A stretch of DNA of 41,808 bases from Oceaniovalibus sp. ACAM 378 (GTDB lineage Bacteria > Pseudomonadota > Alphaproteobacteria > Rhodobacterales > Rhodobacteraceae), in NCBI RefSeq assembly GCF_008085915.1, contig NZ_VSJK01000026.1, positions 1 through 41,808 of the forward strand, written 5' to 3'. Positions within the stretch are counted from its first letter, which is position 1. Every line of letters starts with the position of its first letter. Both the position numbers and the translations under genes were made by a program. Below, one piece after another: positions 7,964-16,550 of this stretch. The notes below the pieces were generated by a model. That model was given only the letters and a program-made list of their open reading frames with translations. It was not told the origin of the DNA and made no database searches.

Positions 7964-8617
7964 TTAAATTTCATTGGCGGTTGAGAGGAATTCGCCCGGT
8001 TTCATGGTCGGAAGGCGCTGCAAGCGGGGTGGGTAAGTTGCGGGCCAGCGGACACCGAGGAGTCGCGATTTCGCGATCCGGGCGACGGTGACGGCGTCAG
8101 ACTGATTGCCACCCAGTACGTAGAAATGCGTGTCGTCCTGACCGAACGCGAAACCAACGTGGCCGCCCGATCCGCGTTCGAAGATCAGCACCGCACCGGT
8201 GATTGGCTGCACCTCGCGCCCAAACAGCAACCAGTTGCGCGCCCAGTAGGGGTTGGTGCCCAGCGCGCCAAGCAGCGGTTCATCGGGCAGCCCGATGCGA
8301 ATGCAGGTTTCCACGAAGTCTCCACACCAAGGGTTCTTCGACGGATCGCCCAGGGACCTGCCATCGCGTTTCAGCCAATCCATCAGCCAGGATCGATCCC
8401 GTGCTTCGTGGCGGCCCAGCGCTGTCTTGGCCTCGGTGATCCAGGGCAAAGGCCCCGGCGGGGCGACGGATGCCGCGCGGCCATTTGCGGCCAGCAACGC
8501 CTTCATCGCGCGGGTGGTGCGCAGGCCCCAAAGGCCATCAATGGCGCCGGGGGAATGGCCAAGTTTGTCGAGGCCGCTTTGGATCAGGCGGAGGGGTTCG
8601 CGGGTATCGGTGGGCAT
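7964..8617 (-). CDS. Phage endolysin, TIGR02594/CHAP-like peptidoglycan hydrolase
   Basis: 217 aa from the ATG at 8617 (MPTDTREPLRLIQSGLDKLG), chosen because AAAAGGA precedes it; upstream in-frame codons to 8650 overlap a terminator. Residues 5-45 form a peptidoglycan-binding repeat (IQSGLDKLG...IDGLWG-RTTRAM). The C-terminal domain carries the cysteine-peptidase set: Cys98 in NPWCGDFV, His153 in GGHVGF and Asn171 in VLGGNQSD, matching TIGR02594-type hydrolases found in Rhodobacterales prophages. It should cleave host peptidoglycan at lysis. There is no signal peptide, so release would depend on a holin. It is the penultimate gene of the late operon. Confidence 0.85.
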   Translation of the reverse strand: MPTDTREPLRLIQSGLDKLGHSPGAIDGLWGLRTTRAMKALLAANGRAASVAPPGPLPWITEAKTALGRHEARDRSWLMDWLKRDGRSLGDPSKNPWCGDFVETCIRIGLPDEPLLGALGTNPYWARNWLLFGREVQPITGAVLIFERGSGGHVGFAFGQDDTHFYVLGGNQSDAVTVARIAKSRLLGVRWPATYPPRLQRLPTMKPGEFLSTANEI

Positions 8618-8648
8618 GGGATGTTCCTTTTGCCCATGGCGGGGCATC

Positions 8649-8677
8649 AAAAAACCCGCCTTGCGAGCGGGGCGGGT
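8649..8677 (-). terminator. Rho-independent terminator between tail/holin gene and endolysin
   Basis: On the minus strand, CCCGCC pairs with GGCGGG around a 10-base loop and is followed by six T residues. It lies between the 8706-9014 gene and the endolysin start, so the structural operon and the lysis genes may be transcribed or attenuated separately. Confidence 0.65.
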
Positions 8678-8705
8678 GGGATCGAATTGATGGGTGGTTT
8701 GCTGG

Positions 8706-9014
8706 TCAGTCGGTGCGGCCGCGTTGGAAGGCTTCGAACATCAGATCGCGCATCGCGCGGATATCGTTTTCGATCCGTTCCAGCCGGTCCGCGTCGTCAT
8801 CGCGATCCTCAGCACGCTGGCGATCGACGCGGTCGCGTTCCTGGCTGAGTTCACGATCGAGGCGTGCGAGCATCGCGTCGTTGGTGAAGGCCCGCCGTGT
8901 TACTGCGGCCAGTAGAGCGATGAAGCCGCCGATCAGTGCGGTGATAGCGGCCCCGATTCCGTTGTCGCGCAGGGCCTCGGCAACCTCCTGCAGGAAGCTG
9001 GTTTTCTCAGTCAT
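8706..9014 (-). CDS. Membrane-anchored coiled-coil protein, candidate holin
   Basis: 102 aa. A short N-terminal stretch leads into one transmembrane segment (GIGAAITALIGGFIALLAAV, about residues 19-38). A strongly charged helical region rich in Arg/Asp/Glu (about 45-90) is predicted to form a coiled coil. GGAGA lies upstream of the ATG. Proteins of this architecture sit between tail fibre and endolysin genes in many Rhodobacterales prophages and are often called holins. Together with the 55-aa protein this would give two membrane proteins around one endolysin (holin plus antiholin or spanin-like partner); which does what cannot be told. Confidence 0.7.
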   Translation of the reverse strand: MTEKTSFLQEVAEALRDNGIGAAITALIGGFIALLAAVTRRAFTNDAMLARLDRELSQERDRVDRQRAEDRDDDADRLERIENDIRAMRDLMFEAFQRGRTD

Positions 9015-9024
9015 GGAGGGTCTC

Positions 9025-10950
9025 CTAGAAGTCGGTTTCGACGTAGACGCCGGAGCAGTCGTAGGCGACGGCTGCTGCTGTTGCTCCGGTGTTCATGTAA
9101 TTGCGGGGGCTCAGGAGCTGGGTGGCGGCAGGCATGTCCGTGGTGACGGTGAACTCGACAGCCGCGCCGCTGACTTCCTCGACCACGCGCACGCCGATGT
9201 CGGATCCGTTCGGGGCGGCCGCGATGTAAAGCGTCAGCACGTTCGTCAGGCTGTTGACCGGGAAACTGGCCCCAAGGTCGGTCAGCAACGGCGCGCCGGA
9301 GCCGTCGTTGTGCACCAGTTGCCAATTGGTGTGGGTGCCGCGCTGGAAGCCAATGCCGATGCAGTTGACCACAGTCGCCAGCGTCAATGTGGTCGCCAAT
9401 GCCGCGACAGAGCCATAGAGCCCGAAGAACCCCATGCCGGTTGCCTGCAGTGTGGTCAGCGACAGTCGGTTGACGTAATTCCAACCGCCAAGCCCATCGG
9501 CATTGCCGCGCCAGCAGACCCAACCGGCAGAACGTTCCTCGGCTACCGCATCCGCGGTTGCCGCACTAGTCACCCGCCAGCGCCGCATGCTGGTCGACAG
9601 GTTGGTGGTCGCCAACGTCGGTGTGGCGACCGTGCCCACGGCGGTGCGAGGCATCCCATTGGTGTTGACGGTGGTGCCCGACGACGGGGCCCATGTCGCG
9701 ATCCGGTTGACGCCAAAATGCGGCTGCAGCGGAAAAAACCGGCCCGAAGGACGCTGCACATCCAGCCATCCGGTCCCGGCGCGATCCCGGGCATAGACCG
9801 CGAGTTTGCCTGCTGGAGGCGGGTCTGGAGCGGTCGGCAAGCTGGGCATGTGCAGCGGTTCGGGCAGCTCGACCCGGCCAGAGCTGCGGTCGATCTTGAT
9901 GGCCTCGTGAAACGTTCCGCCATCTGGGCTGACCTTGAAGCTGAAATCATCGCTGCCTAGAAGCCCGATCAGCGCCCGGGCCGAGAACCCGGTCTTGAAC
10001 GCGAAGGCCGCATCGTTCCCGGCCGCAGCCTTGTTCACCGTTGCCTCGATCCCGGCGCCAACGTTATTGAACAACATGGCCGGGGCATTGACCGACAGTC
10101 GGTTATAGCCGTCGGCCGTCGCGCCACCAAGGCCCAGCAGTTGCGCCGTCAGGTTTGCCTGCGGCATGCCGACCTGTGTGACCGCGTTGGCGAATGAGAC
10201 TGTCGGCGTGTTCAGGACCGTGGTGCCACCAGCCCCGGATGTGGCTGAGCCGATATTGACCACCGTGTTCGATCCCGAAGCCCCGCCAGTGCCAAGGTTC
10301 AGGGTTTTGGAGAGGCCAGTTGTCGTGGCCCCGGTACCTACGCCATAAGTGGTAGTACCGGTCGCGGTGCCTATTGTCGCTGTTGCCCCGGACGTAGTCA
10401 GCGTTCCCGAGGCGGTCAGCGTTCCGGAAAAGGTCTTGTTGCCGGAAAAGGTCTGGGTTCCTGCAAGGATTGCCAGTTCCGACGAGGTGTTCGGCAGGGT
10501 AAAGCTACGCGTGGTGCCGGTACTGATCCCCGACAGAGAAAACAGCGCCTTCTTCGTCGGATCGACGGCATTCACCAGACTGAAGATCGCATCCGACACA
10601 TCCTGCGGCACGCCGACCGGATCCCAGGCGCTGCCATTCCAGACGACAAATGCTGCTTCATCCGCGATCCAGGCGAGCCAGCCTGGGCGCGGCACCAGCC
10701 GCATCCAGACACCATCAATCCAGAAGGCTACGTTCAGATCCCAGCCCGCCCAGAGGCCAGTGGCGCTGGACGCGACGATATGCCGGACGCCATCGGCCGG
10801 GCTGGCGGGTGGGGACGTCAGATCCCGATCCAGCACTGACAGTTGCACCATGGCATCGAGCAGCCGCAGCGCTTCATTGTGGGTGACATGCTTTTGCGCC
10901 TGCGATGCCAGGATGTAAGGCAGCAGGAGATGGGTGGTAATGTCGGACAT
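9025..10950 (-). CDS. DUF2793 phage tail protein (tail fibre or spike)
   Basis: 641 aa from the ATG at 10950 (MSDITTHLLLPYILASQAQK), which has GAAGG eight bases upstream and lies eight bases after the previous stop. Residues 1-115 match the DUF2793 domain (QAQKHVTHNEALRLLDAMVQ, then GLWAGWDLNVAFW and GW-AWIADE-AFVVW). A Gly/Thr/Ser-rich low-complexity stretch follows (about 165-260, with repeated GTLTTSG and GTATGTT units), of the kind that builds trimeric beta-helical shafts. The C-terminal half is a separate beta-rich domain likely to contact the host surface. It follows the tail-tip megatron gene, as expected for a receptor-binding component. Confidence 0.85.
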   Translation of the reverse strand: MSDITTHLLLPYILASQAQKHVTHNEALRLLDAMVQLSVLDRDLTSPPASPADGVRHIVASSATGLWAGWDLNVAFWIDGVWMRLVPRPGWLAWIADEAAFVVWNGSAWDPVGVPQDVSDAIFSLVNAVDPTKKALFSLSGISTGTTRSFTLPNTSSELAILAGTQTFSGNKTFSGTLTASGTLTTSGATATIGTATGTTTYGVGTGATTTGLSKTLNLGTGGASGSNTVVNIGSATSGAGGTTVLNTPTVSFANAVTQVGMPQANLTAQLLGLGGATADGYNRLSVNAPAMLFNNVGAGIEATVNKAAAGNDAAFAFKTGFSARALIGLLGSDDFSFKVSPDGGTFHEAIKIDRSSGRVELPEPLHMPSLPTAPDPPPAGKLAVYARDRAGTGWLDVQRPSGRFFPLQPHFGVNRIATWAPSSGTTVNTNGMPRTAVGTVATPTLATTNLSTSMRRWRVTSAATADAVAEERSAGWVCWRGNADGLGGWNYVNRLSLTTLQATGMGFFGLYGSVAALATTLTLATVVNCIGIGFQRGTHTNWQLVHNDGSGAPLLTDLGASFPVNSLTNVLTLYIAAAPNGSDIGVRVVEEVSGAAVEFTVTTDMPAATQLLSPRNYMNTGATAAAVAYDCSGVYVETDF

Positions 10951-10958
10951 GATTGCCT

Positions 10959-13900
10959 TCAGAAAATGAGGGTGACAGACTTTGCCGCGCCCCGGCCGAT
11001 CAGAGCCGATAGCTGGTAGATGCGGATTTCGAGGGATTGGCCCGGGCTGAGGGGCGCGCCCCAATCGGCGGTCTGCTGGGCGGCGGTGTAAAGGGCCGAG
11101 GTCGTGGCAGTGGTCAAGGATCGCTTGACAACTGACCCGTCCAGAATGTCGAGCGCGTAAGCCTCAAAGTCCTCGGCCAAGGGCACATCGCCCGCACCCC
11201 AAGTGTCTGCCGCGAGGGACCGTGACCGGCGCGTCCAGCGGATCGTCAGATCGCCGGGACTGCGCGCGGTGCGGCATGGCTGCTCGACATGCGCGACCGA
11301 GAACGGCCGCAGGCCAGCGCCTTCAGGTGTGAAACTGGTGGCGACAAAGGTCTCGTCGCTGACCGGCTTTAAGGCGGGGCCAATGCGCCAGTTCCATGGC
11401 AAGCCCAGATCGGCTTCAGCAATGGGAAGCGACGCCAGCGCAGTATCCAGAACCACGACCCGCGCGCCAATCGGAACCACGCTGACGACAGCACCTTCTG
11501 TGCCGCGCTGTCCACGCAACAATCGGGCCAGACGATATCGCCCGGCTGCGATCAGTTCCGCTGTGCCCGCCTGGACGATCTCCCACTGGCCAGTGCCAGT
11601 TTCCACTGCCAGTGCATTGGCCCCGCCCAGCAAGGCAATATCGGTAACGCTTTCCAGCGTACCGGAATAGAGATCGACCACCAGCGTATTGCCAAGATCG
11701 AAGCGCGACACCGGGCCCGCATAAAAGTCTGCTGCGAGCACGCCGATCCGGGCGCGGCTGTCGAAGATGGTCAGCAGGTCAAAGCCATCTGTCGACGCGC
11801 TGCGATAGACCGCCATTTCTCCCGGCCATGGTTTGGCATGTGCGGAGATCAATGGTCGGTGCGCAGACTGGTCCTCGCGCAGTTGCGGAAGGTCCATAAG
11901 CGCAATGTCAGGCGCGCCGAACACCGTCGGCGTCGACAAGGAAGCGGGACGTGGATCGCCGGGCGGCAGATCGTAAACCGCGCGGTCCTGGCGCACGGCG
12001 TCGATGCTGCGCAGGTCCGAATCCGCGATCGACACCAGCCTCATCTCGTTCAAACGGCCATCGTGATCAAGCAGGATCACGTCGCAAGGATCCAGCGCCA
12101 GCCGTGAGGGCGGAAGGCGGAAGACAGCACTTTCCCGCCCGACCCAAGCCTCCATCAGCGCGCGGCGGCAGCGGCGTTCAGCCTCTTCGGGTGGCACAGT
12201 AACCGGGAAGCTTTCGGAGGCGACGCGCGTGGTATCAACGGTGATGCGCCGGGCTTCGACTTGCGCTGCGTCATAATCCTCGTCGGCACGGGCGACTTGC
12301 CACTTCAGAGCCTGCGGCAGTTCGGTTTCCTGCGCGCGGGTCAGTTCCATCACGTCACCCTGCGCCGATGCAGGGGCCACCATGCTGTCGGGCGATATGG
12401 TCAGACCTGCGATCCGGCCCCGCATCAGGAAGCGGATGCGGCCTTCACTTTCCACCGCATCGAAGCCGAAATGCCGCGCCAGCGTGGAAATTGAGGCACG
12501 CGGCGCTTCCAGCGCGGAAATGACATAGCCCTCGACCGCACCCCAAAGGCCCGAAACGTCGATCTGATCTTCCGGCATCCCGGCGCGCAAGCACAGATGA
12601 CGAACGAGGGCCGCCAATGACACCGCCCCCAACCGTCCCGTCAGCCAGTGCCCCAGCCGCCAGTTCGGCCCATCGGTCCAGACATCGGTCAGTTCTGGAA
12701 AGAACGGATAGGGTCGCGCATCCCAGGTCCAGGCGGCGCATTCGGGGAGATGGACCATCGGGGCCGAATAGACAGACGATGTCGGATTGTTGGCCGGAGT
12801 CCCCCAGAACAAGTAGGTCGCTTCCAGATAGGCGCGCTGGATCGCATCATCCCGCCAGCCGCGCGAGAAATATGGCGTGAAGCTCTCTGACGACTTCGGA
12901 TCGAAGAACATGTTTGGCTGATTGGTGCCCCGGTCGATGGCCGGGCAGCCCAGTTCGGTGAACCAGACGGGTTTCGACTGCGGCACCCATGCCGTCGGCG
13001 TGCCGCTCTCCACGCCTCCCGGCCGGTTGAAATGCGGGCTTTGCCACCAGGCGCGCAGATCCTTGAAGCGAAACATCCACGGTTTGGCTGCAGCGCCGTC
13101 GGTAATTGGCGTCCGGACCTGCGCGGCGCGGTCAGCCGGGTTGGCGTAGAACCAGTCAAATCCCTCGCCACCCTCGATGTTGGATTGCAGATAGCCTCGG
13201 TCATAAATCGCCGGGGCCAATGTAGCATCGGCATGATCGAACCCGTCGCGCCAGTCCGACAGCGGCATATAGTTGTCGATGCCGATGAAATCGATGTTGG
13301 CGTCTGACCAGAGTGGATCGAGGTGGAAATAGACGTCGCCGGACCCATCAGCAGGGTGGTGGCCGAAGTATTCCGACCAGTCGGACGCATAGCCGATCTT
13401 CGGCCCAGCGCCGAGGATCGCGCGCACATCAGCAGCGAGCGCCTTGAAGGCTGTGATCGCAGGATAGGTGCTGGCCCCCGAGCGGATGGTGGTCAGGCCC
13501 GGCATTTCTGAGCCAATCAGGAAGGAATCCACGCCACCAGCTGCTTTGCACAGATGGGCATAATGCAGGATCATCCGGCGCAGCGACCATTCGCCCACGG
13601 GGCCGGTCCAGCTGACGGTTTCGCCGGAAATGCTGAAGCTGGCGGGTGTGGCGGTGCCGAACAGCGCGGAAACCTGCGTGGCAGCCGCAGCAGTTTTGTC
13701 CACCGTCCCGGCATAACCCGCCGCAGGAGAGCAAGTGATCCGCCCCCGCCAGGGGAATGTGGGCTGGCCGATACTGGTGGCATTGTTGGAATACGGGTTC
13801 GGCTTGGTATGGCCGGGGGGCACATCCATCAGGATGAAGGGATAGAAGGTGACGCGCAGCCCGCGCGCCTTCATTTCCCGAATCGCCTGCACCACCGCAA

Positions 13901-14933
13901 AATCAGCCGGGGTGCCGCCATAAACCGGGCGGTCCTCGGAATCACGACTGACCAGAAAGGCATTGGCACGGCTGACACCGTTTACAGTCCATGCCGAGGG
14001 CGTCGTGGTCTTGGCGGCAACCTCCACACCGGGGCGCACCTTGCAGTTCCCCGCGCGCAGATCGTCACCGAACCATGCCACCACCAGCGACACGGATTCT
14101 ACCGCGGGGGCCATGGCCTGCAGCCGGTCGAGTGCCACGACGATGTCCGCAGTGTCAGCAATCGCGTTCAGGTTTTCGGGGCTTGTCGTTTTGCCATAGA
14201 CGTCAGTGGCCTTGCGAATGACATCAGTGGCATAGCTGAACTCGCCAGAGGCTGGGATCAGGGTGACGGCCTTCACCAGCCCTTCGGCGGTGTCAGCATC
14301 CGCCAGCGGGCGGAATACCTCGAAGCTGATCTGTGGCAGACGATTGCCAAAGGCGCCAAGGTCCAGTTCCTCGAAGACCACATAGGCCGTACCGCGATAG
14401 GCCGGGGTATTGGCGGCGCCCATCTTGGCGGCGATGAACGGGTCCGCAGTTTGAGTCTCGTCACCCGGATACCAGCGCCAGGTGACGCCGGTCATGTCCA
14501 TGACCTTGCCGTCGGCCCAGACCCGGCCGATACCGGTGATCTCGCCTTCGCAAAGCGCCACGGCAAAACTTGCGTAGTACAAATACTCGGTTGTCTTGAC
14601 CTTTGGCCCGCCACCCTTTCCGCCACCTTGTCTTGCCGTCTTGGTCTCTTCGCGGAAATCCGTCGCCCAGATCACGTTGCCGCCGATGCGCATCCGCCCA
14701 TAAAGGCGCGGGATCACGGCTCCTTCGGTTGAGGATGTGATTCGCAGACTGTCGAGCCGCGCGCCTTCGATGCGCTGCGCTGGGGCCAGTGAGGAGACGA
14801 TCCAACTGTCGACCAGCGACCCTACGCTCGATCCGATAAAGCCGCCGATGGTGACTGCGCTTATGCCAAGCAGCCCGCCGCCGATGGAGCCACCGATCGC
14901 GGAGCCAACCGCGCCGAGTACAAGCGTTGCCAT
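10959..14933 (-). CDS. RcGTA gp15-like baseplate protein (megatron), GTA TIM-barrel plus phage tail domain
   Basis: 1324 aa, the largest gene in the window. The N-terminus has glycine-rich hydrophobic repeats (LGAVGSAIGGSIGGGLLG). Residues around 330-740 contain the GTA TIM-barrel glycosidase-like domain (KARGLRVTFYPFILMD, then IGIDNYMPLSDWRDG, PVWFTELGCPAIDRGTNQPN). The later part is the putative phage-tail domain shared with GTA gp15 (LALDPCDVILLDHDGR; RLARLLRGQRGTEGAV). In RcGTA the homologue forms the central baseplate and the peptidoglycan-penetrating tip. It is last in the conserved g12-g13-g14-g15 order, all of which is present here. Length agrees with the family. Confidence 0.93.
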   Translation of the reverse strand: MATLVLGAVGSAIGGSIGGGLLGISAVTIGGFIGSSVGSLVDSWIVSSLAPAQRIEGARLDSLRITSSTEGAVIPRLYGRMRIGGNVIWATDFREETKTARQGGGKGGGPKVKTTEYLYYASFAVALCEGEITGIGRVWADGKVMDMTGVTWRWYPGDETQTADPFIAAKMGAANTPAYRGTAYVVFEELDLGAFGNRLPQISFEVFRPLADADTAEGLVKAVTLIPASGEFSYATDVIRKATDVYGKTTSPENLNAIADTADIVVALDRLQAMAPAVESVSLVVAWFGDDLRAGNCKVRPGVEVAAKTTTPSAWTVNGVSRANAFLVSRDSEDRPVYGGTPADFAVVQAIREMKARGLRVTFYPFILMDVPPGHTKPNPYSNNATSIGQPTFPWRGRITCSPAAGYAGTVDKTAAAATQVSALFGTATPASFSISGETVSWTGPVGEWSLRRMILHYAHLCKAAGGVDSFLIGSEMPGLTTIRSGASTYPAITAFKALAADVRAILGAGPKIGYASDWSEYFGHHPADGSGDVYFHLDPLWSDANIDFIGIDNYMPLSDWRDGFDHADATLAPAIYDRGYLQSNIEGGEGFDWFYANPADRAAQVRTPITDGAAAKPWMFRFKDLRAWWQSPHFNRPGGVESGTPTAWVPQSKPVWFTELGCPAIDRGTNQPNMFFDPKSSESFTPYFSRGWRDDAIQRAYLEATYLFWGTPANNPTSSVYSAPMVHLPECAAWTWDARPYPFFPELTDVWTDGPNWRLGHWLTGRLGAVSLAALVRHLCLRAGMPEDQIDVSGLWGAVEGYVISALEAPRASISTLARHFGFDAVESEGRIRFLMRGRIAGLTISPDSMVAPASAQGDVMELTRAQETELPQALKWQVARADEDYDAAQVEARRITVDTTRVASESFPVTVPPEEAERRCRRALMEAWVGRESAVFRLPPSRLALDPCDVILLDHDGRLNEMRLVSIADSDLRSIDAVRQDRAVYDLPPGDPRPASLSTPTVFGAPDIALMDLPQLREDQSAHRPLISAHAKPWPGEMAVYRSASTDGFDLLTIFDSRARIGVLAADFYAGPVSRFDLGNTLVVDLYSGTLESVTDIALLGGANALAVETGTGQWEIVQAGTAELIAAGRYRLARLLRGQRGTEGAVVSVVPIGARVVVLDTALASLPIAEADLGLPWNWRIGPALKPVSDETFVATSFTPEGAGLRPFSVAHVEQPCRTARSPGDLTIRWTRRSRSLAADTWGAGDVPLAEDFEAYALDILDGSVVKRSLTTATTSALYTAAQQTADWGAPLSPGQSLEIRIYQLSALIGRGAAKSVTLIF

Positions 14934-14943
14934 GTGGGGACTT

Positions 14944-15399
14944 TCAGATGCTGTCGGAGGGCGAAAACAGGAAGGCGAAAGCGATGCGCCGCCGCCAAGC
15001 CGGGGTCAGGATTTCTTCGACGACGCCCAGCCGCTCGTATGAATGGATGAAGCCGTTGTGCGCGGTCAGGACCCCGACATGCTTGGCGATGGCGCGTGGG
15101 GCCATCCGGAACAGGATCAGCGCGCCAGGGCTGGCGTCAGAGAGAGCGATTTCCGGCATCATCGCCCTCGCGCCCTCCGCCAAAACTTCACGCGGACCGG
15201 TCTCGCCCCAATCGCGGCTGTAAGGCGGGATCGGGAACGGCTCACCCCCGACCACCTCGCGCCACACCCCGCGCGCAAGGCCTAGGCAATCGCAGCCAAC
15301 GCCGCGCAGGCTGGCCTGATCGTGGTAGGGCGTGCCGAGCCAGCTGCGGGCAGTGGCGATGACACGGGCGGGATCTGCCACGGTTGGGTGTCGCCTCAC
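14944..15399 (-). CDS. NlpC/P60-family cell-wall peptidase, RcGTA gp14-like
   Basis: 151 aa, GTG start at 15399 overlapping the gp13-like stop by four bases (GTGA). Catalytic cysteine Cys38 lies in GVGCDCLGLARG, with His107 in AKHVGV and a further His119 in FIHS, the NlpC/P60 arrangement. The N-terminal WLGTPYHDQASLRG is typical of the GTA and siphophage tail-tip peptidases. The enzyme is thought to cut peptidoglycan cross-links locally during DNA delivery. It is carried in the tail tip, so it is distinct from the endolysin. Confidence 0.93.
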   Translation of the reverse strand: MRRHPTVADPARVIATARSWLGTPYHDQASLRGVGCDCLGLARGVWREVVGGEPFPIPPYSRDWGETGPREVLAEGARAMMPEIALSDASPGALILFRMAPRAIAKHVGVLTAHNGFIHSYERLGVVEEILTPAWRRRIAFAFLFSPSDSI

Positions 15400-16280
15400 A
15401 GCACGTTTCCGTCATGGCCGCCGTCTTGGCTGGCATAGCGCAATACGGCGTCTTGGCCGGGAATATTGGGGAAGCCTCGGAAGTTGGCCGTGTTGGCAAA
15501 CTTCGCGCTGCACGTGGCAATGCGTTTGTCGCAGCCCGCACGCGCGATGAAGCTGTCACCTTCGGCGATGGCGCGCACCGGTGCTTCCAAGAGGGTCAGG
15601 GTCGCGATGGCATCGGTCAATCCATGGGCCAAAACTTCGGTAATCCGGTCGGCGTTGGCACCGCTGGTCCACGTGATCGTGCCGGATGTGAACCACCCCG
15701 CGTCAAACCCAGCCAACCCTGAGGCCATGAAGGCTCGGTCACGCAGCAGGTCAGTGATCACGCCAGCACTCTTGTAGATGGAGTTTTCCAGATCAATGCC
15801 GCAGCGCGCATCGCCCAAGCGCGCATCACAGCCCGCCTGAAACGTCCGCCCGACCGTCTGGCCGAGCACGTGCGCCAGCGATCGCACCTCGGCGACGAAG
15901 GCCATCCGTCCGCGCCGGATTTGCCCTACAGCACCCCGGCGCAGCAGCACGCGCTGGCTGGGGTTGGCCCAGTTGACGCGCCACAACTCCACCGCCGCAT
16001 TGTCCCAGCGCCCATCAATGATGTCGGTTTCGGTGATCCGGTCGGAGGTCAGCACGCCACTCGCGTCCTGCGCATCGACAGCAAGGTCAGAGCCAGACCT
16101 AATTTCGGAGGCGGCAAACCCGCTCTCCGGCTCAAAACCGGTGCCGTCAAAGGCCAGCGTCCGATCATGATCGGTAAAACCCAGCGCCACGCCGTCCGCT
16201 CGTGAAATCCGCCAGCACCAGGACAGGGTGGTGGTGCCATCATCGAGATGGGCCTGCAGCGCCGGGGTGAGGGTTTTCAT
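15396..16280 (-). CDS. DUF2163 baseplate hub protein, RcGTA gp13-like
   Basis: 294 aa from the ATG at 16280 (MKTLTPALQAHLDDGTTTLS), preceded by AGGAAATTTC; the frame stays open upstream but without a ribosome site. Family signatures include WCWRISRADGVALGFTDHDR, then a cysteine-bearing region (GCDARLGDARCGID) and a C-terminal RAGCDKRIATC-KFANTANFRG block with conserved Cys residues, as in DUF2163/phage BR0599-type proteins. In RcGTA the homologue is a hub protein that binds an iron-sulphur cluster. Four-base overlap with the downstream peptidase gene indicates translational coupling. Confidence 0.92.
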   Translation of the reverse strand: MKTLTPALQAHLDDGTTTLSWCWRISRADGVALGFTDHDRTLAFDGTGFEPESGFAASEIRSGSDLAVDAQDASGVLTSDRITETDIIDGRWDNAAVELWRVNWANPSQRVLLRRGAVGQIRRGRMAFVAEVRSLAHVLGQTVGRTFQAGCDARLGDARCGIDLENSIYKSAGVITDLLRDRAFMASGLAGFDAGWFTSGTITWTSGANADRITEVLAHGLTDAIATLTLLEAPVRAIAEGDSFIARAGCDKRIATCSAKFANTANFRGFPNIPGQDAVLRYASQDGGHDGNVL

Positions 16281-16353
16281 GAAATTTCCTTGAAATGACA
16301 GGCAGAGCAAGCCATCCTGAAATCCGAAGCGCGTTGCCGAGATAGGTGTAATG

Positions 16354-16542
16354 ATGGCAGATGACGTCCCAGACGAAGCTGGAACCGAGAATAAGGCCGA
16401 CGAACCGTGCCAGTTTGACGGCAACCCCATCGTTCTTGATGTTGTGACTCTAGAAGCGTTCCTGGCTGCGTTGAGACAATATAAGCCACCCAATGAACGG
16501 CTTTTGACTTTGGTTCGTACTCCGGCCCCTGAGACCGACTAA
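16354..16542 (+). CDS. Small acidic plus-strand ORF inside the tail-tip operon
   Basis: About 62 aa starting at the ATG at 16354 (AGG seven bases upstream; another ATG immediately before). Acidic N-terminus (ADDVPDEAGTENKADEP) and a helical segment (VTLEAFLAALRQY). It occupies a 270-base gap between the gp13-like and gp12-like genes, which elsewhere in this gene order abut or overlap, and it runs against them. That suggests a small inserted cargo gene, but it is short and no family is recognised. A minus-strand frame also exists here without a ribosome site. Confidence 0.4.
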   Translation: MADDVPDEAGTENKADEPCQFDGNPIVLDVVTLEAFLAALRQYKPPNERLLTLVRTPAPETD

Positions 16543-16550
16543 CGATTGCC

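Noticed and set aside
8470-9960. Plus-strand ORF of 496 aa over the endolysin, holin-like and tail genes
   Set aside because: It spans three recognised minus-strand genes and an intergenic terminator and has shadow-like composition.
10265-10480. Repetitive stretch as a possible CRISPR array
   Set aside because: Repeats are short, irregular and in frame within the tail protein; there are no constant repeats with unique spacers. No CRISPR array was seen anywhere in the window.
13554-14732. Long plus-strand ORF (392 aa) opposite the megatron gene
   Set aside because: It lies wholly within a well-supported GC-rich gene on the other strand, has low-complexity Arg/Gly/Pro composition and no ribosome site: a shadow frame.
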